Source: an uncultured Opitutia bacterium
GTDB taxonomy: Bacteria; Verrucomicrobiota; Verrucomicrobiia; Opitutales; UBA953
Reading direction: 5' to 3'
Assembly: GCA_903889525.1 (NCBI GenBank)
Contig: CAISXT010000128.1
Span: 1 to 45,399 of the forward strand
DNA length: 45,399 bases
The notes below the pieces were generated by a model. The model searched no databases. It had not been told where the DNA came from and saw nothing but the letters and a program-made list of their open reading frames with translations. Positions 6,575 to 13,639 of the stretch are shown in pieces. A program made the translations under genes and the position numbers. The first letter of the stretch is position 1. Each line of letters opens with the position of its first letter.

Positions 6575-7669
6575 ATGGACGCTTGGTTGCTCTGGCCGAT
6601 TTTCATCCTTCTGAATGGCAGCGCTGCCGGGTTTTCGCTCGTGGCCGGAGTGGTCGCGGCGCTCTCGCACACCGAACTTGAGGAACTTCGCCGCCAAGAC
6701 GCGAAGGCGGCCGTCTCGATTGAGCGATCCCGCGGCGACCAAGGTAACACCCTCGCCGCGCTCGAGGTTTTGACGGCGGCGTTCGTCGGCATGAGTGCCC
6801 TCCTGGGCGGCATCTTGATGGGCGAGCGGTTCCTGCCCAATAAGGCCGCCACCTGGCAGGTCGCCCTTTTGACTGCACTTGGCGTCATTGCCGTCTCTTT
6901 CATCATGGCGTGGCTCACGGTCATGCTCCCGCGCAAGGTGGGGATGCATTTCCGCGTTCATTTGGCCCCGCGCATCGCCGCCCCGTTGAAGCTCGTGCGA
7001 GGCGCCGCGAAGATTCTCCGGATGTTCGGCAAGTTGCACGACGTGCTGGCACCACCGGAAGAGCCGGGCATTGATCGGGCGGACGCCGATATCGGCAGTT
7101 TCGCTCAGGCCGCCGCGCGGGAAGGGAAAATTACACAGGCCGAAAGCAACCTCGTCTCCAACGCGGTCAGGCTCGATGACATCCCGGTTTCGCACGTGCT
7201 GACGCCTCGCCCAGTGGTCACGGCCGTCGAAGCCGATTTGACGGTCGCGGATGTCCTTCGTCTTCACCCGACCGTCCCGCACGGCCGCATGCCCGTCTGG
7301 GAACAGAATCCAGATCGCATCGTCGGCGTGGTCCGTCGACGCGATATCCTTAAGGCGGCCGGTGAGAATCGCCGAGAAGTGCCCATGCGTGAGTTGATGG
7401 CCAAGGCACACATCGTCCCGGAAAATGCGACCCTCTCTGACGCGTTGCACGACTTGGTCCGCGCGCACCAGCACCTTGCGGTGGTGGTGGATGAGTTCGG
7501 TGCCTTCGCGGGAGTGATCACTCTGGAAGATATTTTCGAATCCCTTCTCGGGGTGGAAATTTACGAAAAGGATGACCCGCACCCGGATATGCGTGAGTTA
7601 GCGCGTCAGCGCGGACATCGCCCGGGCCGTCGTTCCGGACCGGAAACCCCACCGAAGGGCGTCACATGA
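6575..7669 (+). CDS. DUF21 (CNNM) and CBS-pair membrane protein, lacks CorC_HlyC domain
   Basis: The 364-residue protein begins with a DUF21/CNNM transmembrane domain. Hydrophobic segments lie near residues 5-28, 62-82 and 96-120, and the N-terminal helix contains FILLNGSAAGFSL. A linker and a CBS pair at about residues 190-325 follow (VSHVLTPRPVV, GRMPVWEQNPDRIVGVVRRRDIL, HLAVVVDEFGAFAGVITLEDIFESLLG). This is the architecture of magnesium/cobalt efflux and HlyC/CorC-type proteins, in which CBS domains sense nucleotides. The protein ends about 40 residues after the second CBS domain, so the usual C-terminal CorC_HlyC domain is missing. An AAAAGG run ahead of the ATG is one of the few Shine-Dalgarno-like sites here. 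Its stop overlaps lgt. Confidence 0.85.
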   Translation: MDAWLLWPIFILLNGSAAGFSLVAGVVAALSHTELEELRRQDAKAAVSIERSRGDQGNTLAALEVLTAAFVGMSALLGGILMGERFLPNKAATWQVALLTALGVIAVSFIMAWLTVMLPRKVGMHFRVHLAPRIAAPLKLVRGAAKILRMFGKLHDVLAPPEEPGIDRADADIGSFAQAAAREGKITQAESNLVSNAVRLDDIPVSHVLTPRPVVTAVEADLTVADVLRLHPTVPHGRMPVWEQNPDRIVGVVRRRDILKAAGENRREVPMRELMAKAHIVPENATLSDALHDLVRAHQHLAVVVDEFGAFAGVITLEDIFESLLGVEIYEKDDPHPDMRELARQRGHRPGRRSGPETPPKGVT

Positions 7670-8469
7670 TCGGCGGCTTTCTGGCCTACTGGGTCCACGA
7701 CCTTGATCCGGTCGCGATTCATTTCCCGCCTAGCTGGGGGCTGCGCGGTGTTCATTGGTATGGCCTGGCCTATGCCGCCGGCTTCGCCATCGCGGCTTAC
7801 CTACTTGGTCGCTGGCGCCGAGCAGGCCTGACCCCGCTCCGTAATGTGCACGATGAGTCCGCGCTGATTACCGCTATCATGATCGGCACGATTACGGGCG
7901 GCCGCTTAGGCCATGTCTTGCTCTACGCCCGCGCGGAATTCGTCGCCGACCCGATGATGGTGTTTCGCGTCTGGCAAGGCGGGATGGCCAGCCACGGCGG
8001 TTTCCTGGGGGTCTTGCTCGCCGGTCTCTGGTTTGCGCGTAGTCGCAAGCAAGATTTTCTACCGATGGGGGATTTGCTCTGCGCCCTCGCCCCAGCTGGT
8101 TTACTTTTCGGGAGGCTGGCAAATTTCGTGAACGGAGAACTCGTGGGCAATCCCTCGTCCATGCCTTGGGCGGTGATCTTTCCGCACGAGAGCCCGCTGC
8201 CACGCCACCCGTCGCAGTTATACGAAGCCTTTGGCGAGGGGCTGTTGCCGCTGCTTTGGGTCTGGTTCCGTTATCCGCGGCGACTCCCGCCCGGCCGACT
8301 CGCCGGTGAGTTTTTGCTGCTCTACGCTGCCGCCCGCATCATTTGCGAATACTTCCGCTCCGCGGAAGATGGCTTCATCCTCGGGTTAACGGCCGGGCAG
8401 TTCTGGACGTTACCGTTCGTGGTACTTGGTTCCGTCTTGGTGTTTCGTCCGCGCCGTCCGGCTGAATGA
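7666..8469 (+). CDS. lgt: Prolipoprotein diacylglyceryl transferase
   Basis: The 267-residue polytopic inner-membrane enzyme transfers diacylglycerol from phosphatidylglycerol to the lipobox Cys of prolipoproteins. The Lgt signature GRLANFVNGELVG is present near residues 147-159. The N-terminal HWYGLAYAAGF motif, the GGRLGHVLLY segment, the WQGGMASHGGF motif with its conserved His, and the RHPSQLYEA motif are also present. The ATG overlaps the stop of the DUF21/CBS gene (ATGA). Length and motif order match the family. Confidence 0.95.
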   Translation: MIGGFLAYWVHDLDPVAIHFPPSWGLRGVHWYGLAYAAGFAIAAYLLGRWRRAGLTPLRNVHDESALITAIMIGTITGGRLGHVLLYARAEFVADPMMVFRVWQGGMASHGGFLGVLLAGLWFARSRKQDFLPMGDLLCALAPAGLLFGRLANFVNGELVGNPSSMPWAVIFPHESPLPRHPSQLYEAFGEGLLPLLWVWFRYPRRLPPGRLAGEFLLLYAAARIICEYFRSAEDGFILGLTAGQFWTLPFVVLGSVLVFRPRRPAE

Positions 8470-8511
8470 TGTTGCCCGTGGGGGCGGGCGGTGGGAGAAG
8501 TTCACCGCACC

Positions 8512-9675
8512 ATGATTGCCGTTCCGTTGCTTGACCTTGGCCCGCAGAACCGAGCCCTCGAGGCCCAGTTCGAAATCGCCTTTCGCGAAGTGCTCCGCTC
8601 CAACATGTTCATCATGGGCCCGCGCCTCGAGGCCTTCGAGAAGGATTGCGCCACGTTCCTCGGCGTGAAGCACGCGCTCGGCGTTTCTTCCGGCACCGAT
8701 GCCTTGTTGCTCGCGCTCATGGCACTCGGGATCGGCGAAGGGGACGAAGTCCTGATTCCCTCCTTCACCTTTTTCGCCACCGCCGGCTCCGTCGCGCGTT
8801 TGGGAGCCTCCCCCGTGTGGGTCGATGTTGACCCCCATCACTTCAATATCGATCTGGCCGATGCCGCTCGCAAGGTTGGCCCGCGGACCCGGGCGATCAT
8901 GCCAGTGCATCTCTTCGGCCAGTCTTGTGACCTGGATGCCCTGCAGGGTTTTGCCTCCGCCCATAACCTGAAGGTCATCGAGGATGCTGCTCAGTCGATG
9001 GGTGCTCGCTGGAAGGGACGGAGCACCATGTCCTCCGGCGATTTCGGAGCTACGAGCTTCTTCCCCTCGAAGAATCTTGGCGGCATGGGCGATTCCGGCT
9101 TGGTGACGACTTCCGATGACGCTTTGGCGGAGCGCGCCCGGATGCTGCGCGTTCACGGGATGCAGCCGAAGTATTATCACCGCGAAATCGGGGCGAACTT
9201 TCGGATGGATCCACTCCAGGCGGCCTTGCTGCACCTCAAGCTGCCGCATCTGCCGGGCTTCAACTGTTCCCGCGCGGGCAACGCGAACTTCTACCACGCG
9301 GCCCTCAAGGGTCGCGCGGGTATTGTCGAGAACCGCCCGGGGGCCGATAAGGCCGCGAAGATCCTCTTGCCGGTCGACTTTTCCGGCCAGGGAATCTGGA
9401 ACCAGTTCACGCTCCGCGTCCCTCATGGTCGCCGCGATGCGCTCAAGGCCTTCCTCACGGCCCGTAAAATTGGTTGCGAAATCTATTACCCGATCCCCTT
9501 GCACCGCCAGGAATGTTTCGCGGGCAAGAGTTATCGCGGAGCCGACAGTGCGAAGGTCTCTGAATCACTTGCTACGGAAGTCTTGAGCATCCCCATCTTT
9601 CCTGAGCTTGGCAGCGAGCAGCGCCAGTGGGTGGCCGACTCGCTTGCGGATTTCGCGGCCGGCAAGACGGAGTGA
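8512..9675 (+). CDS. DegT/DnrJ/EryC1/StrS family aminotransferase
   Basis: The 387-residue protein is a PLP-dependent aminotransferase of the sugar type. It shows SSGTDALLLALMALGIGEGDEV, the PSFTFFATA segment and the cofactor-stacking IEDAAQSMGA. The Schiff-base lysine is in FFPSKNLGGMGD, and an FRMDPLQAALL segment follows. Such enzymes transfer an amino group to nucleotide-linked keto sugars. I chose ATG 8512 over GTG 8491 because the family homology begins at once after it (MIAVPLLDL). It stands 2 kb before the polysaccharide operon and next to lgt, so a link to the locus is possible but not shown. Confidence 0.88.
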   Translation: MIAVPLLDLGPQNRALEAQFEIAFREVLRSNMFIMGPRLEAFEKDCATFLGVKHALGVSSGTDALLLALMALGIGEGDEVLIPSFTFFATAGSVARLGASPVWVDVDPHHFNIDLADAARKVGPRTRAIMPVHLFGQSCDLDALQGFASAHNLKVIEDAAQSMGARWKGRSTMSSGDFGATSFFPSKNLGGMGDSGLVTTSDDALAERARMLRVHGMQPKYYHREIGANFRMDPLQAALLHLKLPHLPGFNCSRAGNANFYHAALKGRAGIVENRPGADKAAKILLPVDFSGQGIWNQFTLRVPHGRRDALKAFLTARKIGCEIYYPIPLHRQECFAGKSYRGADSAKVSESLATEVLSIPIFPELGSEQRQWVADSLADFAAGKTE

Positions 9676-9749
9676 GCCGAGGAAGGGACGTAGTGGTCCG
9701 ATGAACGTAGCTAAGACCCGCCGACTCTCCGGTGCCGGTTTCAAACGGA

Positions 9750-9764
9750 CGCGACGCAGTCGCG
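9750..9764. repeat. Perfect hairpin, possible dispersed intergenic repeat
   Basis: Between two convergent genes CGCGAC and GTCGCG (6 bp each) flank a GCA loop. Read on the minus strand, the hairpin sits within a G-run and precedes CCGTTT. There is no proper T-tract on either side, so it is a poor intrinsic terminator. It could still end transcription from both sides or be a copy of an intergenic palindromic repeat. Confidence 0.4.
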
Positions 9765-9787
9765 CCCCTACCCATGACCTATGCCGC

Positions 9788-10123
9788 TTAGAAGAACCGT
9801 ACCGTCTTGATGCGCATTTTCTCGTGCTCCGCATCGGTGCACGGTGCGTTGATCGGCACGGAAGGGGCTTGGTCATTCGGCACCACGAGGCCGTGAGCGA
9901 GGAGGTACTGTTCGACTTCGGCGCCGGAGATATCCGGGAGCATCACGCCAGCGACTTCCACGCAGGGCGAAAGGCGCTGGCCGCTTTTCTCGACCATCTC
10001 GGCGTAGTTAGCCGGGTTGTTGATGATATCAACATCCTGATAGGTGAGGGCATACTTCGCCATGATCGCGCGAACGCCGTTGCTCCAGCCACAGCTAGGT
10101 TTGAGGTAACAGCGGATATTCAT
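9788..10123 (-). CDS. Glutaredoxin-like protein with CxxS active site
   Basis: The 111-residue protein begins IRCYLKPSCGWSNGVRAIM, a thioredoxin-fold N terminus in which the redox motif is Cys-Gly-Trp-Ser. The second Cys of CPYC-type glutaredoxins is Ser, as in monothiol enzymes. A cis-proline region is present (RLSPCVEVAGVMLPDISG), and the glutathione-binding-like end is EVEQYLLAHGL. A ~30-residue tail with further Cys follows. I moved the start from 10159 to the ATG at 10121-10123, where the fold begins. The gene lies 32 bases downstream of the response regulator on the same strand and is probably co-transcribed with it. Confidence 0.75.
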   Translation of the reverse strand: MNIRCYLKPSCGWSNGVRAIMAKYALTYQDVDIINNPANYAEMVEKSGQRLSPCVEVAGVMLPDISGAEVEQYLLAHGLVVPNDQAPSVPINAPCTDAEHEKMRIKTVRFF

Positions 10124-10155
10124 GACCACACCAATGCGGGCAGGTTGGCCGGGAA

Positions 10156-10932
10156 TCAAGCCCGCCGACCTTTTTTAGGAGCGTTTTCTGGAGCCCCGAC
10201 CGGCGGTGTGGGCTCATACCAGTAGCCGATGCCGTGAATCGTCCGGAAACAATCGAGCGTGCGACCGAATTCGGCGTAGGCCTCGCGGATCTTGGCGATA
10301 TATTGGTCGAGCGAGCGACTGCGGACATCGGCGTGCACGCCCCAGACGGCATGGATCAGGCTGTGTCGGCTAATAATTACGCCCGGGTTGGCGTGCAGGT
10401 GATAAAGAATGCCGACTTCTTTGCGGCCCAATTTGCGCCGTCGGTTCCCCGAGAAGAGCAGCTCGAGTCTTTCCGGATGCACCTCGGCGCCATTGAAGAT
10501 GAATATTCCCGTGCCGAGATCGGCGTTGTCGGTCAGTCGGCTGTCTCCGGAGGTTTCACTCCGTCTCAGGACCGCATGGATGCGCGCGATGAGTTCTTCC
10601 GGATGGTGTGGCTTGCCGACGAAGTCATCCGCGCCAGCTTCTAGGGCTTGCGCGACCTGTGGCCCGCTCCGCTGGGCGGAGAAGAAGATCACCGCCGGCG
10701 CATGATGCAGGCGGCGAATCTTACCGAGCAAGTGTAGGCCATCGAGGTCTGGCAGATTCGGATCCAGTAGGACGATGTGGACATGATGCTCGCCGATAAA
10801 TTTAAGCGCGGTCGCCCCCTTGTGAAAAATCTGGGAAGAGAATCCGGCGGTCTCGAATTGGTCGGCGACGGTAGCGGCGAGGCTCCGATCGTCTTCAATG
10901 ATGACCACCAGTGGCTTCTGCTTGGGGCTCAT
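10156..10932 (-). CDS. OmpR/PhoB-type response regulator, orphan
   Basis: The 258-residue protein has a receiver domain at residues 1-125. The acidic pair is in VVIIEDDRS, the phospho-acceptor Asp in VLLDPNLPDLDG, the switch residue in VIFFSAQR and the conserved Lys in FVGKPHHPEEL. A winged-helix effector domain follows to residue ~240 (LGRKEVGILYHL, then SRHSLIHAVWG, VRSRSLDQYIAKIREA and RTIHGIGYWY). The protein ends in a basic tail. No histidine kinase is encoded in the window, so its partner is elsewhere. I chose ATG 10932 because the receiver domain begins there; the longer frame to 11004 adds nothing family-like. Targets are unknown; proximity to the polysaccharide locus is suggestive only. 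Confidence 0.9.
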   Translation of the reverse strand: MSPKQKPLVVIIEDDRSLAATVADQFETAGFSSQIFHKGATALKFIGEHHVHIVLLDPNLPDLDGLHLLGKIRRLHHAPAVIFFSAQRSGPQVAQALEAGADDFVGKPHHPEELIARIHAVLRRSETSGDSRLTDNADLGTGIFIFNGAEVHPERLELLFSGNRRRKLGRKEVGILYHLHANPGVIISRHSLIHAVWGVHADVRSRSLDQYIAKIREAYAEFGRTLDCFRTIHGIGYWYEPTPPVGAPENAPKKGRRA

Positions 10933-10944
10933 GCAGAATCGGGG

Positions 10945-10977
10945 TTGGGTAAGACTGAGGGGGTAAATACATATGTA
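10945..10977. promoter_or_regulatory. Divergent promoter region with 10-bp palindrome
   Basis: TACATATGTA at 10968-10977 is a perfect palindrome midway between the response-regulator start (minus) and the small membrane protein (plus). On the plus strand TTGGGT (10945-10950) lies 17 bases before TACATA. On the minus strand TTGGCA lies 16 bases before TACATA. The palindrome could therefore be a shared -10 region, or an operator for divergent promoters. Confidence 0.35.
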
Positions 10978-11031
10978 AAAATCGGCCGGGTGTTGCCAAG
11001 CCATTAAAACACCGCAAGGGTCATCAGGCTT

Positions 11032-11205
11032 ATGGATGATAATGAACCTAAAAAACCGACCAATCGTTGGGGGCTCTTATTGTTTCTTGTGCTATTTATC
11101 GGCTCAGCGTGGTGGGGCGGCGCGGTCCTGGCGAAGAACGGGGCCAAGAAGGCGGAGGGGAAGTCCAGCAACCCCTACGTCGATCAAAGCCTGTTCGGCC
11201 GATAA
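11032..11205 (+). CDS. 57-residue single-pass membrane miniprotein
   Basis: The ATG at 11032 opens a 58-codon frame with a clear protein pattern. A short charged N terminus (MDDNEPKKPTNR) is followed by one hydrophobic helix (WGLLLFLVLFIGSAWWGGAV) and a polar, lysine-rich C-terminal tail ending DQSLFGR. The charge pattern (KKPTNR before the helix) would place the tail outside by the positive-inside rule, but lysines in the tail make orientation ambiguous. No family is recognised. It lies between the divergent promoter region and tRNA-Glu and is too short for standard ORF cut-offs. Confidence 0.6.
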   Translation: MDDNEPKKPTNRWGLLLFLVLFIGSAWWGGAVLAKNGAKKAEGKSSNPYVDQSLFGR

Positions 11206-11247
11206 CCGACCCAGTTTGTGGGCTGGAAATCAGGTTTTCCAAAAATC

Positions 11248-11275
11248 TTGACCAGCGGGGGTTCGTTATTAAGTT
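11248..11275 (+). promoter_or_regulatory. Candidate promoter of tRNA-Glu
   Basis: TTGACC (11248-11253) has the same -35 form as the tRNA-Gly(TCC) promoter. It is followed after 16 bases by TAAGTT (11270-11275), a weak -10. The tRNA begins 17 bases below it, so the precursor leader would be about 10 nt. Confidence 0.4.
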
Positions 11276-11292
11276 CCGCACTTCCACCGACC

Positions 11293-11370
11293 GCCCCCTT
11301 CGTCTAGCCCGGTCCAGGACACCTCGTTTTCATTGAGGTAACTGGGGTTCGAATCCCCAAGGGGGCGCCA
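11293..11370 (+). tRNA. tRNA-Glu(TTC)
   Basis: The acceptor pairs GCCCCCT with AGGGGGC. The D arm begins TCGTCTAG as in bacterial tRNA-Glu. The anticodon stem CCTCG/TGAGG holds loop TTTTCAT, giving anticodon TTC. The T stem CTGGG/CCCAA region holds loop TTCGAAT, and the discriminator is G. CCA is encoded at 11368-11370. Total length is 78 nt. Confidence 0.95.
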
Positions 11371-11442
11371 GGTGGAAGTCTTTAAGGTTCCTTCCCCGGG
11401 AGGGATGTAATTACCCCTTGCCATAGTTCAAAAATTATTGAA

Positions 11443-12003
11443 ATGTCTGAGCGGTCCCTATCCCCGGGGCCAGCTTCCATGAAGCCACCCTCTGAAAAGA
11501 CTGCCGGTCGGCGCTCCAGCCGCCCATCATTTGAGCCCCTCCAGCCTCACGAGGTTGAGCTGGCTGATTTCTTTGTTCGGATGGCGGGGATTCTGGGCGT
11601 CCCGCGCTCCGTGGCGGAGATCTACTCGCTGCTTTATGCAGCTTCAGCCCCGCTGGATTTTGATCAGATTCAAGGTCGACTTGGAATGAGCAAAGGCTCT
11701 GTCAGTCAGGGGCTTAAGTTCCTCCGTGATCATGAGATGGTTCTCTCCGTGAAGGCCAAGGGCGACCGCCGTGAGCGCTGGCAACCTACACCCTCCTTGG
11801 CTGCCTCCTTGGTGACGTTATTGAGAAGCCAGGTCCTCCCCGCCTTGGAGCTGGCCCAGCCATCCCTGCAGCGCGTGCTCGAGGGTGCCCAAAAGAAAGG
11901 CGCCTCTCCCGAAGTCATCGAACGGCTCGGCCGGCTTAACCGCTGGAACGCCCGGGCCCTCGAACTCTTCCCGCTCCTCCTTCCTCCCCCTCCCGGGAGC
12001 TGA
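11443..12003 (+). CDS. GbsR/MarR-type transcriptional regulator
   Basis: The 186-residue protein has a disordered N terminus (to ~35) and a winged helix-turn-helix at about residues 45-110. The wHTH includes LADFFVRMAGILGVPRSVAEIYSLLY, then LDFDQIQGRLGMSKGSVSQGLKFLRD as the recognition region and VKAKGDRRERW as the wing. That layout is of the GbsR branch of MarR-like repressors. A dimerisation-type helical tail follows. It precedes the polysaccharide operon on the same strand with 118 bases between, so I infer that it controls that operon. The start may be ATG 11443 or ATG 11479. Confidence 0.82.
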   Translation: MSERSLSPGPASMKPPSEKTAGRRSSRPSFEPLQPHEVELADFFVRMAGILGVPRSVAEIYSLLYAASAPLDFDQIQGRLGMSKGSVSQGLKFLRDHEMVLSVKAKGDRRERWQPTPSLAASLVTLLRSQVLPALELAQPSLQRVLEGAQKKGASPEVIERLGRLNRWNARALELFPLLLPPPPGS

Positions 12004-12010
12004 CCCAATT

Positions 12011-12084
12011 TGCCGGCCTTGCCGGCGACAGTCTTATTTCGCTCCGTGCAGGTAAAATCCCCTGCACGGGCGGTAGCCTGCCCG
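12011..12084 (+). promoter_or_regulatory. Three hairpins ahead of the polysaccharide operon, two mutually exclusive
   Basis: A GCCGGC-CTT-GCCGGC hairpin lies at about 12012-12026. CCGTGCAGG (12044-12052) pairs perfectly with CCTGCACGG (12061-12069) across an 8-base loop. CGGGC (12067-12071) can pair with GCCCG (12080-12084). The last two share 12067-12069 and cannot both form. This is the layout of an attenuator or a regulator site. No T-tract follows, and no sigma-70 promoter is clear. Confidence 0.42.
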
Positions 12085-12121
12085 GGTATTCCAATCTTCT
12101 AAAGCTCCCATTCTTTCGCCC

Positions 12122-12559
12122 GTGCGTATCGCCATCACCAGCGGCTATTTCGACCCGATGCATCGCGGGCATTTGGAGCTCCTCGCGCTTTCCCGCGCCC
12201 AGGGCGATGCCCTTTGGGTCATCGTCAACACCGACGCCCAGGCTGCCCTAAAGAAAGGGAAGGCCTTCATCGACCAAGACACCCGCCTCGCGGTGACGGC
12301 CGCCTTGCGGGTCGTCGACCGGGCGGTGCTAGCCGTCGATACCGACGGCTCAGTCTGTGCCACCCTTGAGCGGCTGATTATCGAAGCGAAGGCCCTCGGG
12401 CATGAGGCGGTCTTCTGTAAGGGCGGCGACCGTAACTCGGGTAATATCCCAGAGATGGCCGTGCTGCGCCAGCATGGCGCCATGCTCATCGAAGGCTTGG
12501 GCGCCAAGATCGATAGCAGCTCCCGTATCATCGCCCAAGCGAAGCCCCCCGTCGCCTAA
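12122..12559 (+). CDS. Cytidylyltransferase-like nucleotidyltransferase
   Basis: The 145-residue protein starts with the nucleotidyltransferase signature SGYFDPMHRGHLELL (the HxGH active-site motif). It continues with VIVNTDAQAALKKGKAF and the R/V-rich RLAVTAALRVVD segment. The VFCKGGDRN motif resembles HldE C-terminal and TagD-like enzymes, and the terminal SSSRII segment takes the place of the STT/IST motif. It should join a nucleotide to a phosphorylated sugar, polyol or similar alcohol, releasing pyrophosphate. Substrate is unknown. The GTG start is fixed by the immediate motif. It is the first gene of the plus-strand run and stands 18 bases before gmd. Confidence 0.8.
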   Translation: MRIAITSGYFDPMHRGHLELLALSRAQGDALWVIVNTDAQAALKKGKAFIDQDTRLAVTAALRVVDRAVLAVDTDGSVCATLERLIIEAKALGHEAVFCKGGDRNSGNIPEMAVLRQHGAMLIEGLGAKIDSSSRIIAQAKPPVA

Positions 12560-12577
12560 TCCTACTATTTTCCACTT

Positions 12578-13639
12578 ATGAAAAAACGCGCGCTCATCAC
12601 CGGGATTACCGGCCAAGACGGCTCCTACCTCGCCGAGTTCCTTCTCGCGAAGGGTTACGAGGTCCACGGCATCATCCGCCGGTCCTCTTCCTTCAACACG
12701 GAACGGATCGAGCACCTCTACATGGAGGATCTCGTGCGCGATATCCATGTGAAGAAGATCTCGTTACACTACGGCGACCTCACCGATAGCACCAATCTCA
12801 TCCGCTTAATCGGCGAAATTCAGCCCGACGAGATCTACAATCTCGGAGCGATGTCCCACGTGAAGGTGTCCTTTGAAATCCCAGAGTACACCGCCGATAC
12901 CGACGGGGTGGGTACGCTCCGCCTCCTCGAGGCAATCCGTATCCTAAAAATGGAGCAGAAGGTGCGCATCTACCAAGCTTCCACCTCCGAGCTCTTCGGT
13001 AAGGTGATGGAAGTCCCGCAATCAGAGACGACCCCTTTTTATCCGCGCAGCCCTTACGGGGTCGCGAAAATTTACGCCTATTGGATTACGCGCAACTACC
13101 GTGAGGCCTATGGCATGTTCGCCTCTAACGGCATCCTGTTCAATCACGAGTCCGAGCGCCGCGGGGAGACCTTCGTCACGCGTAAGATTAGCCTCGCGGT
13201 CGCGAACATCGTGCATGGCCGCCAGGACTGTCTTTTCCTCGGTAATCTTTCCGCGCAGCGAGACTGGGGCTACGCCCCGGATTTCGTGCAATGCATGTGG
13301 CTCATCTTGCAACACAAGCAGCCAGATGACTTCGTGATCGCCACCGGGAAGATGTATACAGTGCGTGAATTCTGTACCCATGCGTTCCGGCGGGCCGGCA
13401 TCGAGCTGGTCTGGCAGGGCGCCGGGGCGGAAGAGAAGGGCGTTGACCGTAAGTCGGGCAAGACGCTGGTCGCCGTCGATCCCCGGTATTTCCGTCCGAC
13501 AGAGGTCGAGCAGCTGCTGGGCAACCCCGCGAAGGCCGTGCGCGAACTGGGTTGGAATCCGCAGCAGACCTCCTTCGAGCAGCTGGTGCAGAAGATGGTC
13601 GATCATGACCTCAAGAAAGTCGCTCACGAGCACCGCTGA
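12578..13639 (+). CDS. gmd: GDP-mannose 4,6-dehydratase
   Basis: The 353-residue extended SDR enzyme converts GDP-D-mannose to GDP-4-keto-6-deoxymannose. It shows the NADP-binding [14 protein letters not shown], the family-specific [15 protein letters not shown], the catalytic STSELFGKV (Thr/Ser and Glu) and the Tyr-x3-Lys pair in [15 protein letters not shown]. The [16 protein letters not shown] segment is typical of Gmd. The stop and the fcl start overlap as TGATG, so the two should be co-translated. The leader lacks a Shine-Dalgarno site. Confidence 0.96.
   Translation: MKKRALITGITGQDGSYLAEFLLAKGYEVHGIIRRSSSFNTERIEHLYMEDLVRDIHVKKISLHYGDLTDSTNLIRLIGEIQPDEIYNLGAMSHVKVSFEIPEYTADTDGVGTLRLLEAIRILKMEQKVRIYQASTSELFGKVMEVPQSETTPFYPRSPYGVAKIYAYWITRNYREAYGMFASNGILFNHESERRGETFVTRKISLAVANIVHGRQDCLFLGNLSAQRDWGYAPDFVQCMWLILQHKQPDDFVIATGKMYTVREFCTHAFRRAGIELVWQGAGAEEKGVDRKSGKTLVAVDPRYFRPTEVEQLLGNPAKAVRELGWNPQQTSFEQLVQKMVDHDLKKVAHEHR

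Noticed and set aside
6560-7582. 340-codon open frame on the minus strand opposite the DUF21/CBS gene
   Set aside because: It is a codon-bias shadow of a well-supported plus-strand gene. The translation has no recognisable domain and is rich in His and Arg in a pattern typical of antisense frames.
8410-9504. 364-codon minus-strand frame opposite the DegT-family gene
   Set aside because: The plus strand holds a full aminotransferase with active-site motifs over the same bases. The minus-strand product looks like an antisense artefact.
12019-12058. TTGCCG and TAAAAT as a promoter for the polysaccharide operon
   Set aside because: The two boxes are 28 bases apart, far from the 16-18 needed, and TAAAAT lies in the loop of the 9-bp hairpin.
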